DNA from: Mytilisepta virgata
Lineage: Eukaryota; Mollusca; Bivalvia; Mytilida; Mytilidae
Assembly (NCBI GenBank): GCA_028015205.1
Contig: CM051512.1
Location: 22,475,139 to 22,539,138 of the forward strand
DNA: 64,000 nucleotides
Direction: 5' to 3'
Notes under the pieces: generated by a model
The model's database searches: none
The model's input: only the letters and a program-made list of their open reading frames with translations
Told to the model about the DNA's origin: nothing
Translations under genes and position numbers: made by a program
Shown: piece after piece, positions 11,055 through 23,945 of the stretch
Numbering within the stretch: position 1 is the stretch's first letter
How the letters are laid out: every line of letters begins with the position of its first letter

Positions 11055-11835
11055 GATAATTTGGTCCTAGTAAAATAAGTCTGGGTGGACTAATGTCCCT
11101 AGGGAAATAGATCATATGGTGTCAAATTTTCCTAGTAAATACATTCCAACTAATAGTAATCTTAGTCCGAGGATCAATTTTACCAGGAAAAATCATTGGA
11201 AAAAATAACTAGGAAAATAATTCCGTCTTAAGTATGATGTATTATGAAAGAAATATAAAAGCAAATACATATAAAATATGATATATTGTGGAAAATAAAT
11301 ATTAAGAAAAAATGGAATTTATTACAGATAAAGATAATATTCACTTTTGATTATATAAATATAGATATTAACAAAAATTTACAAAGAAAATAGGTCCTTA
11401 TGGAGATAAAATTATTAAATATTATTATTAAATTGATTATTGACTTATATATTTTTCCCATTTTTATTGCCCTGAGTTCTAGCTGATGTTAAGTTGACAA
11501 ACATCTTTTACATTCATTATGAAAAGTACTCACTACAAAAATCTTAATACTTTGTGGTGAACACATTTCACTCCTACCTGAGTTGAAACAATCATATATT
11601 GTCAAAACACGGACTTACTTTACTAGGAACAAAGTCCGGGGTACATATTTTACTACGGAACTAATTTCACTAGATTATGAACTGATTTAATCCGATAAAA
11701 ATAGTCCCAGAAACAATTTTCATAGAAAAACTGATGCCGGACATATGTTACTAATTATGGACTCGTTTTTCCTAGGAAAATTAATCCTGGGGCTAAATTT
11801 ACTGTTACATACTCGTTTGTTATTACCTAGATTTG
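11055..11835. repeat. CTAGGAAA-rich imperfect foldback region
   Basis: Words such as TCCTAGTAAAATAAGTC, CTAGGGAAAT, TTTTCCTAGG and ACCAGGAAAAATC recur in both orientations, mainly at 11060-11230 and 11610-11825, around an AT-rich centre. This resembles a decayed foldback element with internally repetitive arms. Borders are approximate. Confidence 0.4.
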
Positions 11836-12704
11836 AACAAACGCACTTTGGTATACTATAATGCACGAAAACGATAATCAAGCATATATAAGGATGCTGC
11901 CATCATAAACCAGAATTATCAAGAGTACATTTCTGTCTTTTGTTTGGAAAATATACAAATATTGACCATTACATGATTCTAATTCGTCCTGTAGTTCGAA
12001 AAAAAAGATATTTAATCATCGATCATATTTTTTTTGGGGGGGGGGTTCTATTTTTTTGTAATGTTGGACATACTTGTCTGTTTGGGCTAGGTCAGGATAA
12101 TTTTTAATGGGGATCACATCAAATGAATTCCGTGTACTTGTAAAGTAAAGTTTGAACAGATATAAAGAGGGGGGGGGGGGTATTTTCAGGTACTTGCATA
12201 GTCTAATTAGATGCAGACGTATTATTGGAATTTTATTTCATATGCACAATTAATTGCTTATTTTCATTCTGCCGTTGGGTAAAATCAATGGTTTATTTTA
12301 TACTCAAAGGCAAGACTGTTTATTTTTTGTTCCAACCCACCACCCCTTTTATATTGCAATTTAATACAAGAACATGTTTCAGACATAGTTGACCGAAATT
12401 GATTGGCCATTTATCCGATTAACTGAAAATAAGCTTTAACGCATACGCAAACCTTAGCCAGCACAATTACATATCCTATGTTCAATAAATCATGAAACCT
12501 AGGTCAAAACCATAAAAGGCATGAATTTTAGAAAGTTCATATCATGATGTACATGTGTATCAAATTTCATGATGATGTGACCCCATCTTCATAGAAAAAA
12601 AGCTTAAAAGCAAACCTTATCCTGAGGCGAGACGGAAGAACGAACGGACACACAGACCGAAAATCTATATGCCCCAAACTTTGCTTACTCCCAATTTTCC
12701 ATGA

Positions 12705-12965
12705 AGCACGTCATTTGTCTCAATAGAATAGAGAATGAAAACGGGGAAATTGCCAAAGAGTCCACAACCCAACCAAAGAGCTGAAAACAGTTCAAGGCTA
12801 CCAATTGGTCTTCAACGCAGCGAGAAAATCCCGCGCACCCGGAGGCGGACTTCCGCTGGCCCCTAAACAATAATGCATACTAGTTCAGCAAAATTGACAA
12901 CACACTTATACAAATGAACCAAAATTAAAAAAAACATAGAAGACGAACAAAGACTAGAGGTCAAG
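12705..12965 (+). repeat. mussel-type dispersed repeat, long copy
   Basis: The sequence runs from ATAGAGAATGAAAACGGGG through CCAAAGAGCTGAAAACAG and GGAGGCGGACTTCCGCTGG to GAACAAAGACTAGAGG. Partial copies occur at about 44003-44062 and, reversed, 50085-50150. I associate this repeat with mussel genomic and cDNA sequences. Family name unknown. Confidence 0.6.
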
Positions 12966-14005
12966 CCCTGTTTCCTCATTCTGATGTGAGTGTTTGCTTA
13001 CATTGGAGTAGATCCTCTCAAATCTATGATCACGATGTTTATTGTAACGTTATTTCGTCATTTGCACGAGCAACAGCTGACCCATGAAAAATTAGATTCT
13101 ATTCTAAGTCAGTTGGAATACATTTAGTAAATCTTATTGGTTAAGAAAGAGCACGATCGCTGACACTCTCTTAGGCCATTTCTTAACCTTTAAGATTTCA
13201 CATAATATATACTAAATAAAACTTTTGAGAGGGGACTATCTGATGAAAATGTCATCAAAATTTGGACTCACTTGTCAAAGTGGTTCCATAGTGCAGTTAG
13301 GATTTTTAAATATTATTTGATTTTTTTCTGTATTTTTAGTCACACTGCCATGCATCATGATTGGTAAAAAATCCGGATTACCAGACATCATTTTTGAGAA
13401 AGGACCATTTCACCACCTGTGTAGTTTTAGATATTTTAAAATGATATTTATCTTAGCCAATTTTATAATTCTAATCTTTATACAAAAATGCCTGTCGGGG
13501 GCCCATAATTGGTTTTAGAAAAGAATATTTGCTGATTTTTTATTTTGATATGCGTATGTTCATGTATGATTTAAATCTGTACTTTGAAATTGTGTTATAT
13601 ATCCTTTGCCCTAATGGGCGTTAATTTTCAATCAAAGATTATATTACACTTCTATAACCATTTTTATCGTAAAAAATTAAAGATTGTAGAAATGTCGCCT
13701 AATTAGTAAGAATTATCGGCAAAAGAATACAGAAGCGACAAAACAGTGGGAAAAGTCCATAAATTCGAAATCAATTGAAGGAAGAGACAAACTCATGAGA
13801 ATGAAACATAACAAACAAACGCCAAAATTAAGGATACACAGAAAAAAGCACTAGCCATGTGAAAGCCCATTAAAAACCAGGTATGGAATTTAAGGTAAGG
13901 TACTCCGACACCAATCACATTGCTAGTGAGTAAAAGCCAGTAAAGCGTTAAGTCCGGCGAGGTATCAATTCCAGAAGGAAATCTAACTGAAGGTGTCTAG
14001 TCTTA

Positions 14006-14406
14006 TTAAGGATGTTCGCTGCTCAGTTTCAAAATAACAAGCTTTTCCTAACACTGGTAAATACTGATAGTGGATTAATAAAGTAACTAAAATAGCTAAA
14101 AAAATTATAGGTCCGTGTGCTTGTTTTCGAGATATTAGCCATTGAAAATTTGCATTGCGGGGAAAACATGCTCTCTTGACTTTACGCAGCTTTATCATTG
14201 ATAAGTTTTATTTCTCAAAAACCATTAAATAATAACAAGGATTTTATAAGAATTTTAGAAATGGCTTATTATTCTGCATGCAAAAGACTTATGAAAAGCA
14301 AAATGGGTTTTAGGGGGGGAAATAATGTATGGCCTTCTAATGGATAAAACCAGATGATTCTGAACATTTGACAAATATCAATAACATGACCAGCGAACAT
14401 CCTTAA
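14006..14406. mobile_element. TTAA-flanked MITE, copy 2
   Basis: A 393-bp element (14010-14402) with TTAA at 14006-14009 and 14403-14406. Its ends read GGATGTTCGCTGCTC and, on the other strand, GGATGTTCGCTGGTC. The interior shares phrases such as TGGTTTTATCCATT and GCAAATTTTCAA with the copy at 3354-3744, reversed. Confidence 0.75.
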
Positions 14407-15682
14407 ATAATATTTTCCATTTCAATTTTTTTTCCAGTTTCTTTATTCTCATAAACCAACATACATAGCACAGAGATAAATATAACACAAGGTTTTACAT
14501 CATATACATTAAATACAAATGAAAGTCTAATGGAGGGAAAAGTACGATTCAGAAACAGATTTAGTGGAACCAAAATGATCAAATGGTCATCACGGGATAT
14601 TAATTTAAAGACAAAGAGCAATCATTATACAAAGGCATAAAGTGTATTTCTTCTTGTACTAAACTAAGTGATCAGTGTTGGCAGAATTGTTCACAGTGTG
14701 TCATAATTTCTTTTTTCCCTGAAACATTCGCTGTCCTCTCATGCACGCCTTCCTGTTTCTCATCTTTTGAGCAAATCAAATATATTAAAAATATACTACA
14801 TTATCAAATTGTGGAAAGTTAACGGACCTATCGACGACGGACAAGAGATGATAAACGTCACAGAGTACAGACGATTTCGAAAAGATATTTTATACCAAAT
14901 TTATTCAAACGTTGTAAGCAAGTCATTTGAATTTAATTTACAATTTACTATTCTTAAATTATCTATTCGTAAGATTTAAATTTTTATTCTTGTATAGTGA
15001 AATTTTATCGGCTGGGACCTTGATATTTTTAAACATGAAAATGTTTTAATCCTTACATATCTTTTACTCTTCTAAATTTACCTGTTTATCTCGCATAAGT
15101 TACTGTTGTTTTTCTAAAACATTTTAATGTATGCACGTCATCGTATTATTCGCCAAAAGGCCTAAACTGACAACGAGTGCTCAGAGAACGGCCGCTGTAT
15201 TATGGTGCATGGCTGTCTGTTACGGCGCACTCTGATAACTACCGTCTTGCTTAAAAGCTACCATTTACACTTTCATGAATTTTAAACCATCTGGTGTATC
15301 TTTTGAACAAATTCTACTGTTGTGACATTTTTCCTTAAAACATTTCTTAGATTATTAAAAGATTTAATGTTCTTTTCCATTTTAAAAGAGGTTTATGTTT
15401 CACAAACAATTTGTATACAAGTCAAAACGTTGATGGTTGCCGAATTTCCGTGGTAGCTTATTGCGCTTGCAAAACTTCCTAATCAACCATAAAGAATTTA
15501 CTTCAATTATTACTTTACTGCTTTAATTAGTATCATTCATCAGGTTCGAATATGAATTCTTCATTCAAAGAAAGATGAAAAAGCTTCCACAACAGCTCTT
15601 AAGATGTCATGGATAGAAATTGTCAATATAGTCTTTCGTCATTCAGAATACAAAAATGGTATCATTTGAAAGGATATATAAA

Positions 15683-16018
15683 TTAGGGACGAGATCAAAA
15701 GTTTAGTTTAGGATAAAAAACTTAATTCACAGTTTTTTCACTGACACCCCCCCCCCCCGCCCTCTTAACTTAATTTGGGAAAAATTGATTGACCAATATG
15801 GGCATATGCTTTGAGAGTATACTTTTTGTATCATGGGTCTTGTTTTTCTTCAACAATGTATATTTGTTCTGTATATTGACTTGGACATCACTTGAATCTG
15901 TATTTTTCAATCCGAAAATCGATGTCGGATAACAAAACTTGCAGCGATTTTTACCCCCATCCAAAACTATTTGAATTAAGTTTTTTATCCTACATTGAAC
16001 TTTTGATCTCGTCCCTTA
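15683..16018. mobile_element. 330-bp TTA-flanked MITE, second Harbinger-like family
   Basis: The element 15686-16015 has long inverted repeats beginning GGGACGAGATCAAAAGTT; about 45 bp are alignable, both arms containing GGATAAAAAACTTAATTCA. TTA flanks both ends (15683-15685, 16016-16018). It carries a C-run near 15746. The interior is unlike the element at 8139-8489. Confidence 0.75.
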
Positions 16019-16771
16019 CTCAAATGAAATCTTAGAACATACATGTACAGATAAAACGGGGTTACAATGGAGGAATAGGAATGTCATTTTTCAACTACAT
16101 GTCACTTAATTAACTACTATATATAATTTATAATTAGATAAGGACATAGCTGGGTTTTTTCTTTGTTTTGCGTCAGCGTGCGGGTAGATTTTTTGCCTCA
16201 TATGGTCAAAAACAAACACAGACGTATTTTTCAATCGGTAAAAAAATAGGAAATTTGTCTCTTCCCAACCGTGTTTTAGTGTTTTAATTTTTTAATGGCC
16301 CCAGAGCAGACAAAAACTATCACAAATTACTTTCCCATGAATCTCTTGTTCTTTCTGGTGTCACGGATTAACTGTTTAATTACATGTTGACTCTTATGAA
16401 ATCTCTATCAGAAGTAAATGCCTTGTGTTTTTGTTGTTGCTGTGTATGTTTTTGTCCTGGCTGGAACAGACGCGACCTAACACTTTTTAACACAGGTGCT
16501 AGACGCGGTTTTTTTTTAATATGTATACTATATTCACAAGGGTACATGTGGATGTTGTTCGACGTCATCACCTTGTCATCGTTACAAAGAAAAACGGGTC
16601 TTTTTTTCATTTTTATCCCCGCTTTATCACTGAACATGACTTTTATGCGATTGACAATAAGCGGAGTAACTAAATAATTAAGTTAGCATTTATTTGTCGT
16701 TAAACAATGAAATGCTGTGACATAACGCTTACTCTTCCGGAGCAGCCGAGTTCATTACAGAAATATCGGAC

Positions 16772-17044
16772 TCACAGACATCTGGGGAACGGATTTAGTC
16801 TGTTACACCCCCCTTTTTCCTCTGCCTCCCCCATTTTTTTTCTGTAACACCCCATACCTTTATTGTCATTTTGTTTCATTTTTCATCATGTTACGAGTGA
16901 AAGTAACGCACTATCACAATATCATAGCATAAATCAAATGTCCAAATTAATTTTGTCGACTGACACAGTATAAGAGAGCTCATGGGGGAAGCAAAGGAAA
17001 AATGGGGATGCAACAGACTAAATCCATTCCCCAGGTGCCTGTGA
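16772..17044. mobile_element. 273-bp MITE with about 60-bp terminal inverted repeats
   Basis: The left arm TCACAGACATCTGGGGAACG and the right arm (read inverted) TCACAGGCACCTGGGGAATG continue into GGATTTAGTCTGTT and pyrimidine-rich blocks on both sides. No clear target duplication is seen. Confidence 0.7.
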
Positions 17045-17150
17045 TCAGACAAGGCTAACGTTACCAATCGCTATTTAATTTTCCGAAATATCAACTGTAT
17101 TCTAATAGTATCTTGGATAAGGAGTATTTTATAGGAAACTATAAAAAGGT

Positions 17151-17237
17151 CATCGTCGGAAACCCAAGGCCGGTCGCGCTTACGCTTTGCTACGTTAAGT
17201 GTAGCAAAGCGTGACCGGCCGTGGGTTTCCGACGATG
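17151..17237. mobile_element. 87-bp foldback with asymmetric 6-nt insertion
   Basis: Arms beginning CATCGTCGGAAACCCA (17151) and ending TGGGTTTCCGACGATG (17237) pair along almost their whole length around the loop GTTAAGT. The left arm carries an extra GCGCTT and one mismatch. No target duplication is visible. It is GC-rich against an AT-rich background. Confidence 0.7.
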
Positions 17238-17610
17238 TGTAAAGCTGTAATAATGCTCAAATTATATACATGTACAGGTATGTATTGATTTTTAATATAC
17301 AATTTAGATTTTTTCCGTTTTATTGATTTTAAAATTGTTGTAACCAAAAACATAGTAAAATAATAATTTTGCAACATTTTAAGTTTTTATTTTCTGAAGT
17401 GTTACTTAAGACTTTTCCTATCTAGGATTAAGATTATCTCGATATTACTGCTTTCCATTGTCAAGTTAAGCTTTTCATTTTTGTCAACAACTGTCTTACA
17501 AATTTAGACATGTCAAACTAATTAGCACTTTGTTTAATCCCTTTTAATAAGTCGACAGTTTGCATTCTTTACTATAATTCTCTTGGGCTTATGTACTTGT
17601 ATTTTTATAT

Positions 17611-17643
17611 GTTTGTTTGTTTGTTTGTTTGTTTGTTTGTTTT
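17611..17643. repeat. (GTTT)n microsatellite
   Basis: About eight uninterrupted GTTT units followed by a T run. Confidence 0.95.
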
Positions 17644-18239
17644 TTTTGTTCATGTATTTCCTTGACCTACATGGGTGTTATTTTGCAAATAAAGAATTTG
17701 ATTTTTTTATCGATAACATGAAGATTTGATTTGAATACGTGTATTTATTTTTTAAAGACGGTGTTTAGTTTTTAGTCTGAGATTCGACACCCCCCCCCAA
17801 GTCAAACTGCTCGCCCTTGTGGTCCCTTGTCGGTCACGGAGTCTTATCATGTTTATTTGCTTATGTGATGGTTCTCCAAGTTGCAACTCCTTGACTTGTA
17901 AATATTTTGTGGAGCTATTGTGTATATTTATTTCAGCTGCAACTACAATAGAGTATAAGAAAAATCTATAGGGACTCTGAAGTTTTACGATACATAGTAT
18001 TTGGACTCCATATCCTGCTGTACGAATGTTTTTAATAATTTGGACATTTCAAAGTTAAGCATCTAGAATTCCTGAAAATTTTACAACCCATTAACTAGCT
18101 TTCCGTATATTTTTTATCTTCGATTTTTTTTTCAATTTGAATACGAATATTTTTTTTTTCAGTGGACCGAAATAATTTAGTCTATGAATGTCATTTGAGG
18201 CAAAGAACTATATATACTTTACTTTATTGAAATACTTTA

Positions 18240-21200
18240 ATCCAATTGGGTTGTAGTGTACACTGTTACAATACAACAAAATAAAAAGATGAACACAAAT
18301 ATCATACGTGTATTTGAAACAAAGCAGTTATATACATACAAAATTTTTAAACGAATGTCAACAGAGACTCTGGCGTAGAATCTAACAATAAAATTCAATG
18401 TGACGATTTTAATCAAATATTGGAACTTTTTATCGAACACCTCCATGTACTTGTACAATTTGGTGGGCGGGTGTTTCAACACAGCATCGTGTTCAAATGA
18501 GTACCAATTGTGCCAATTTCAACGCCGATACATTTTCTTTTCTCGTGCAAACCCCACCCCCCCACAAAATAAATTTGGTCAAAATTAAGATGTCCTGGGA
18601 CTTAACAATTCTCGTTTAGGTATCTTTTTTCTTATTTATCAGATCAACCTTGAAATTAAAGACACTCTACGGACATCCCGAATGGAGCCTTTTCTTTGAC
18701 TTCTACAGACTTATATAACAAAGGAAGCGTTACTCAACATTTCCAACTGAATTGCTAACTTTTCGTTTATTAGTAGTAAATTCCAGCAACACCGCTGTAT
18801 GGAGTATATATTTCACAAATTCCTAGAGTATTCAAAAGATATGGTTAAACTACTAGTGCATTGACAATACGTGGCATTTTGGTTGTCGAAGACTTATACT
18901 TACCCTTCCGGAGCAAGTGCGTTAAAGGAATCTAGCACTAAGCTGACGTAAATGTTTTAAGACATTACGCGCGATGTTCATGCCTTTGAAAACATACAAC
19001 GTGTTCTGCTATAAAACTGTCCAGAATTTTAAGAAAATATAGAAATGTATGCCAATATATATATTTTCTTGTAGATCTGAAATAGGACGGCCAATTTTAC
19101 TTGTTTAAATTTTAACAAACTGTTATACATAAATATTACGCCCATTTAAAGATAGATTTACGGGAAAATGTTTGCTGTCCCAGGTAACATTTATCAAAAA
19201 TATTTCAGCTTTAAGTCGGTCTTGTATTTTTATTTTTGGGCGTATATCCCCAACTTTTTGCCACATTGCTGCCACAGTGGCAAAATTTTCTGACGTAACT
19301 TGTTGTGACGTTATGATGACGTCATAAACAGATAAGCCCATTTAAGTTCACAAAGTTTTCCTGTCCCATGCAACTTTTTGCGATTCAGTCATCCTAAATC
19401 TTGTGTGAAAAAAGACAAATTTCTGGTCGTCGGTTAAAAATCGCTTTATCTATCAAATGTTATTTTCAAGCAGATAAAAAATTCCAATGGACATATATTT
19501 TCAGTCAATCATTGAAAAATCATCACACTTTCATTTTGTGTGAATCAAATGTCACACTTGTGATTTTTTTAAAACACTGCGACAAATAACTTTTTATATT
19601 CTTTCCTTGGTTAACTTTGTTTAGTTTTAACACATTTTAAATCCAGTTATGAAATGTTATTTTCGTCTTCTTTATTTAAAAACTAAACTTATGAACATAA
19701 CATGAACAGTAAGAAAATTATATGCCTCTCAAAAATAGTGACAAAAATGTCACAGAGGCGATTTTCTTAAAATAACGTCTAAATCGGACGTCGTATAAGT
19801 TTCTTAAAATCCTTTTGTTTTAATACATCGTAGGAATTTAAGATCAAATATAAAAAAAAAACAACAGACAGTGATACTTGTTATTAGTTTTTTTTCGAAT
19901 ACATGTGGTATTGGGACTTTACTTTTCTTTAATTTGTAGAAACCGTGTCACATCTAGTGTTATTTTTGAAGTTTATTCTATTCGATGAATGAATGCTCTG
20001 CTTCATCTAAACCATTTTGTACATTGAATCAAATGAATTAACTATTTTTTTTCTATAAAAATGAAGTGTTTTTATCCAGTTTATTTTTTTTTACATTATA
20101 TATCTTAATCTGTAATTAATCTTATTAAACCATGTTAAAGGCTGTGTGATTGCTAGTGTAATTATACTGTCTTGTAAAATGATTAAAGTTATGATGGTAG
20201 AAATGTTTGTTACTTTATTTACAAATTTCAAAAGAGGAGGGAGAGTGTGAGATTTAAAAAAAAAAATCTGTTTTGGTTTTTTTGTTTTTTTTGTTTTGTT
20301 TTATTTTTGATGGATATTGTTTATGTACTTAATTTAGAAAAAAATAAAAGGAGATAAAACTTAATGAAATGGTTTTAAGTTATTGGTGATCGTCGAAAAT
20401 GAGAAACCAAGTTATTTCCATTGAGGTATATTAAATTTTGTACGAGTTTGGTATTTCAGTTATTATTTTAACGTGCAAATGTGTAAAAGCAGAACATATT
20501 TAGCTTTCATCATTGAAAAACGTCGCTTGTGACGGACGACGTAACGTTACCCTAATGTGTACGAACATCGCGCGTAACGTCTAAGAAATACCACAAGGTA
20601 TTTAAATTTTCACAAAAAGTGACTTTTTCTAATAGTATATACAGGAGAGGGGGTACGTTATAGGAAACAATTTATTTATATTCCATTAGTTTTTAACCAA
20701 AATTTATAGTAGTAAAAAATGCCAGGGACTACATTTTTCAGCGGACGGAAATAGTTGAGTCTATGGTTCTCCTCAAAAGGTAAGTACTGAAAACAATAGG
20801 CTAGTTATAAATTTTGATTTTATATACAATCAACTTAAAAAAGTCAATATTGTGAATGAAAACATGAAATGAGCAGTCAAACTGATAGCAAACCGGTTTC
20901 CTTCATTACTCTTTGGAGACACTCGCCTGCCAGACCGCCCGCTACATACTTCGCCGTACATTTCCGTTGTAAAATCTGGTGAACAATGCTACCTATACTG
21001 ACAAAAATGTTTTTAAAGCCAACACTGTCTTTCAGTGCGTGGAGAATTGAGTGTGTGGAGAAAATATTAATTGGCAGTATATAGTATATTATACAATACT
21101 ACCAACATATAGCAGCTCCACTGTTCTAAAAGATGTCATCTAGTCCTATGCAACGGGTTACATTAATTGAGAGAAGCTCAAGTTCAAATATAATGTCTGC

Positions 21201-21430
21201 AACTGTTGCAGTCACCAGCTTTTCCAAATGATTCCTAAGGCATTTACCGATTTATATAGGATGTGCCATTCAAACTTCAATTATTTCGTTAGAGCATACG
21301 CTCAACCTGCCGCAATATTTTGCAGTATCTGTTTTAAATAAAGCTTAAATGCTGTTTGACAATTCGAGTACACCTCTTTCCATGCTTTCATTAATCCATT
21401 AATACATATTGTATAGACACAATTTCAATC
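18240..21430. other. gene-poor AT-rich stretch
   Basis: No conserved exon, RNA gene or well-bounded element recognised. It contains poly-T and poly-A runs. GC-richer pockets lie near 20900-20960 without a supportable frame. Confidence 0.3.
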
Positions 21431-21439
21431 CTGAAGTGA

Positions 21440-21650
21440 GCAGCAATTGCAGTCTCCTATTTCTCTCTCAAACCATTCCAATATGTCACAGAGTTTCCGA
21501 TTGTTCCCAGATCTGTTTCTATATCCTGCCCTTCGACCTTTTCCTAAGATGACCTTGGATGTACGTGCGGATGAATGTATACCCGGTGATGATTTAAATA
21601 CAACACTGACCGGGCATGCATTCCCCGTACGTACTCCGCGTGACTAGTGC
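21440..21650. other. GC-rich island with open frames on both strands
   Basis: The plus strand is open for 66 codons (21447-21647, e.g. FRLFPDLFLYPALRPF). The minus strand is also open over the same stretch (e.g. VILGKGRRAGYRNRSGNN, then KLCDILEWFEREIGD). The composition differs sharply from the flanks. It could be a decayed exon or transposon-borne sequence; I recognise neither frame. Confidence 0.3.
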
Positions 21651-23423
21651 TTGGTGATATTCATGTCAATTACGTTTTTGATTCTCGCGTGTCTTCAGCA
21701 AGTTCTTTAATCTCCATAAAGTGCCTACAAAACAAATAATTCACATAGAATTTAATTGCGAAGATCAAATAAGTAATAAATATCCATCAGGCCATGCAAA
21801 AAATATGACCAGAAAACCAATTTGTACAGCTGGAACTATAGACCATGGCTGCATCTGGAATAAACACCGGAATAACTTAAGAATAACTTAACACTACAAG
21901 AACACCTTAAATACAATCGTTTAACTTTACACCTCAACTATCAAATTAACTGTTGTCCTTGAGCACAGTACGCTGTTTAACGGAGTAACAAAGGGAGACA
22001 ACTGTTTGAAAAAAATGCAAGTGATTTCTTTTGATTTCTCTTTTTCAGTTCTTGCCTATACCTATTACTTAAGATCCATTATTTGTAATTGCCCTTGAAG
22101 ATGAAAGTGTAAATGATCCTTGTGATGTATACTTGTATCTTTTATGTGAATTATCTGGTCCTGTTTTTAAAAATAACCATGGTAACCTAAACTCTGCAGT
22201 TATTTGAAACTGATTTTGTATTAATTTTTAGATAATTCAGTATGATTTTATATAAATGTATATATGTTTCTATACTGGATTGGATTAGTGCTGTCTTTAA
22301 CGGCTAAAGCTTTTCCATACAACAGTTCTGACGTCTCTTAGGGATCTAGTCTTCATGGCATAAACGTCATGAACACGAATGGAAATAACACAGGAGGCAG
22401 TCTTCGTCTTTTATATAGATGCCCAGATATTTCAACTTCTGCTATTGCATAAATGCCATCACGAGCATGTAAAACAGCTCCTACATTCAGTCATTCATCG
22501 GAGGACCTGTTACTGATGTCTATAGAATGGGATGGGAAGTGATATCGGATGCTCACTTTTTTCACGTTTTTATTTAGGGTTTTTGTGCAATTTTGTTAGT
22601 CCGATGCCTTTTAGTATATTTTATGAGCTTTTCCCTTTTTAATTTTGACAGATGCCTAATTTACTATCCCCCATAACTCCTAAATTCCGTTATATTTTAA
22701 TAAAAAATATGTAGATAAAATCGTATCCTGTTGTTGAAATTGCACCATTTAACATAAAGTGACTTTCCACAATTTAAAACTTGAATGAATTAATAACATA
22801 AAACATAATTATTGAATTCAGTCCAAAAATATACGGATGAAAAAATATACCGATTCAAAATTGTTTAGTCAATTAAGTGAAAGAAGTTGATACTTTGGTG
22901 ACCTCTGTATATTTCAATGGGGCATTTATTTGTCGGAGCACATTTTTAAAAACCACAAACCACAGCATTTTTAGATGTTCAAACATGATAAACCAATGAA
23001 AATTCCCTTTTTTGAAGATAAAAAAAATTGTCTTTCTTATCATGTTTTCAGAAAAGGTTGTCGAGCGTAAATTTGAAATCCATCGCATGGCTGCTTTCCA
23101 AAATCTTGCTTTTATTCATTCCCTTTGTGACTGGCCGTCAGAATATGATAAATAGATAAAAGTCATGAGAATACAAATCGCTGTTACGGGTAGTTTCGTT
23201 CGCTATCAGAGCCATGATATCTCTTTATCTGGGGAAGATTTTGGATTTCGTTAAAAACCCAGTTTTATCTGTCTCAGCCAAAGTTGATCTTACCAGGATT
23301 TTGGATAATTCTGTATCTGTTTTGATTATTGTTTGCCTTTCAAAAATCACAAGTACACCTCATGAATGAAATCTAATTTAGTATCTGATTTTTTTAACAA
23401 TCTGGACATTGAAAATGAAATAG

Positions 23424-23708
23424 ATTTGTAAAGTTTGTTTGTTTAGTCGGGGTTTTACGCCGTTTTCAGCACATTTGGCTATTTCGCGGCGGCCAGTTTT
23501 TATTTGTGGAGGAAGCCGGAGTACCCGGAGAGAACCGCCGACCTTCGGTAGGAAAATTGGCAATCCTTGTCAATTAGGATTGGAGTCGAACACACCCCGC
23601 CACCAGTAAGATTCGAACTCACAACCTCAGCGTTGACAGGCTAGTGATCATTAGTAGTCGTGACGAACTACCTAGACCACTCGGCCACCGAGGTCCCGAT
23701 TTGTAAAG
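23424..23708 (-). mobile_element. tRNA-derived SINE, 265 bp, 10-bp target duplication
   Basis: The SINE occupies 23434-23698 on the minus strand. Its head carries a tRNA-like A box (GGTGGCCGAGTGGTCTAGG) and B box (GTGAGTTCGAATCTTAC). A conserved central part contains GGCGGTTCTCTCCGGGTACT, and the tail ends in AAAC repeats. ATTTGTAAAG duplicates flank it exactly (23424-23433, 23699-23708). It resembles molluscan SINEs of the RUDI/MetaSINE kind, but the family is not verified. Intact duplicates imply a young insertion. Confidence 0.85.
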
Positions 23709-23752
23709 TAAAGGTACCAATTTTTGCAGTTATAGCAAGCTTGTTAAATTGT

Positions 23753-23945
23753 TAATCATACTGTATTGGCTTTTATAGAATAAATATAAACCAGGGTGTC
23801 TGGATAGATAAGATTTAGAAACCAATAAAACCCCTTTAACCCCACCACTGTTCAGTGTGTGTAACAAGTCAGACTATCTGTCGTGTTTTTTGTGGTTTGC
23901 GCATTTTTGTTATTTTTTACAAGAGGTTTTGTTTCGCCAGGGCTG
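23753..23945 (+). repeat. dispersed repeat, copy 1
   Basis: Shares CATACTGTATTGGCTTTT, CCACTGTTCAGTG-type and CAAGTCAGACTATC words, in the same order and spacing, with 25290-25470. Confidence 0.55.

Noticed and set aside
14767..14979. Possible exon with a balanced-codon segment near 14815-14880
   Set aside because: Only about 25 residues look protein-like, with no matching splice sites; likely part of a dispersed repeat.
16380..16677. Overlapping 85- and 97-codon frames on opposite strands
   Set aside because: Low-complexity Cys/Gln runs with no recognisable domain or splice context.
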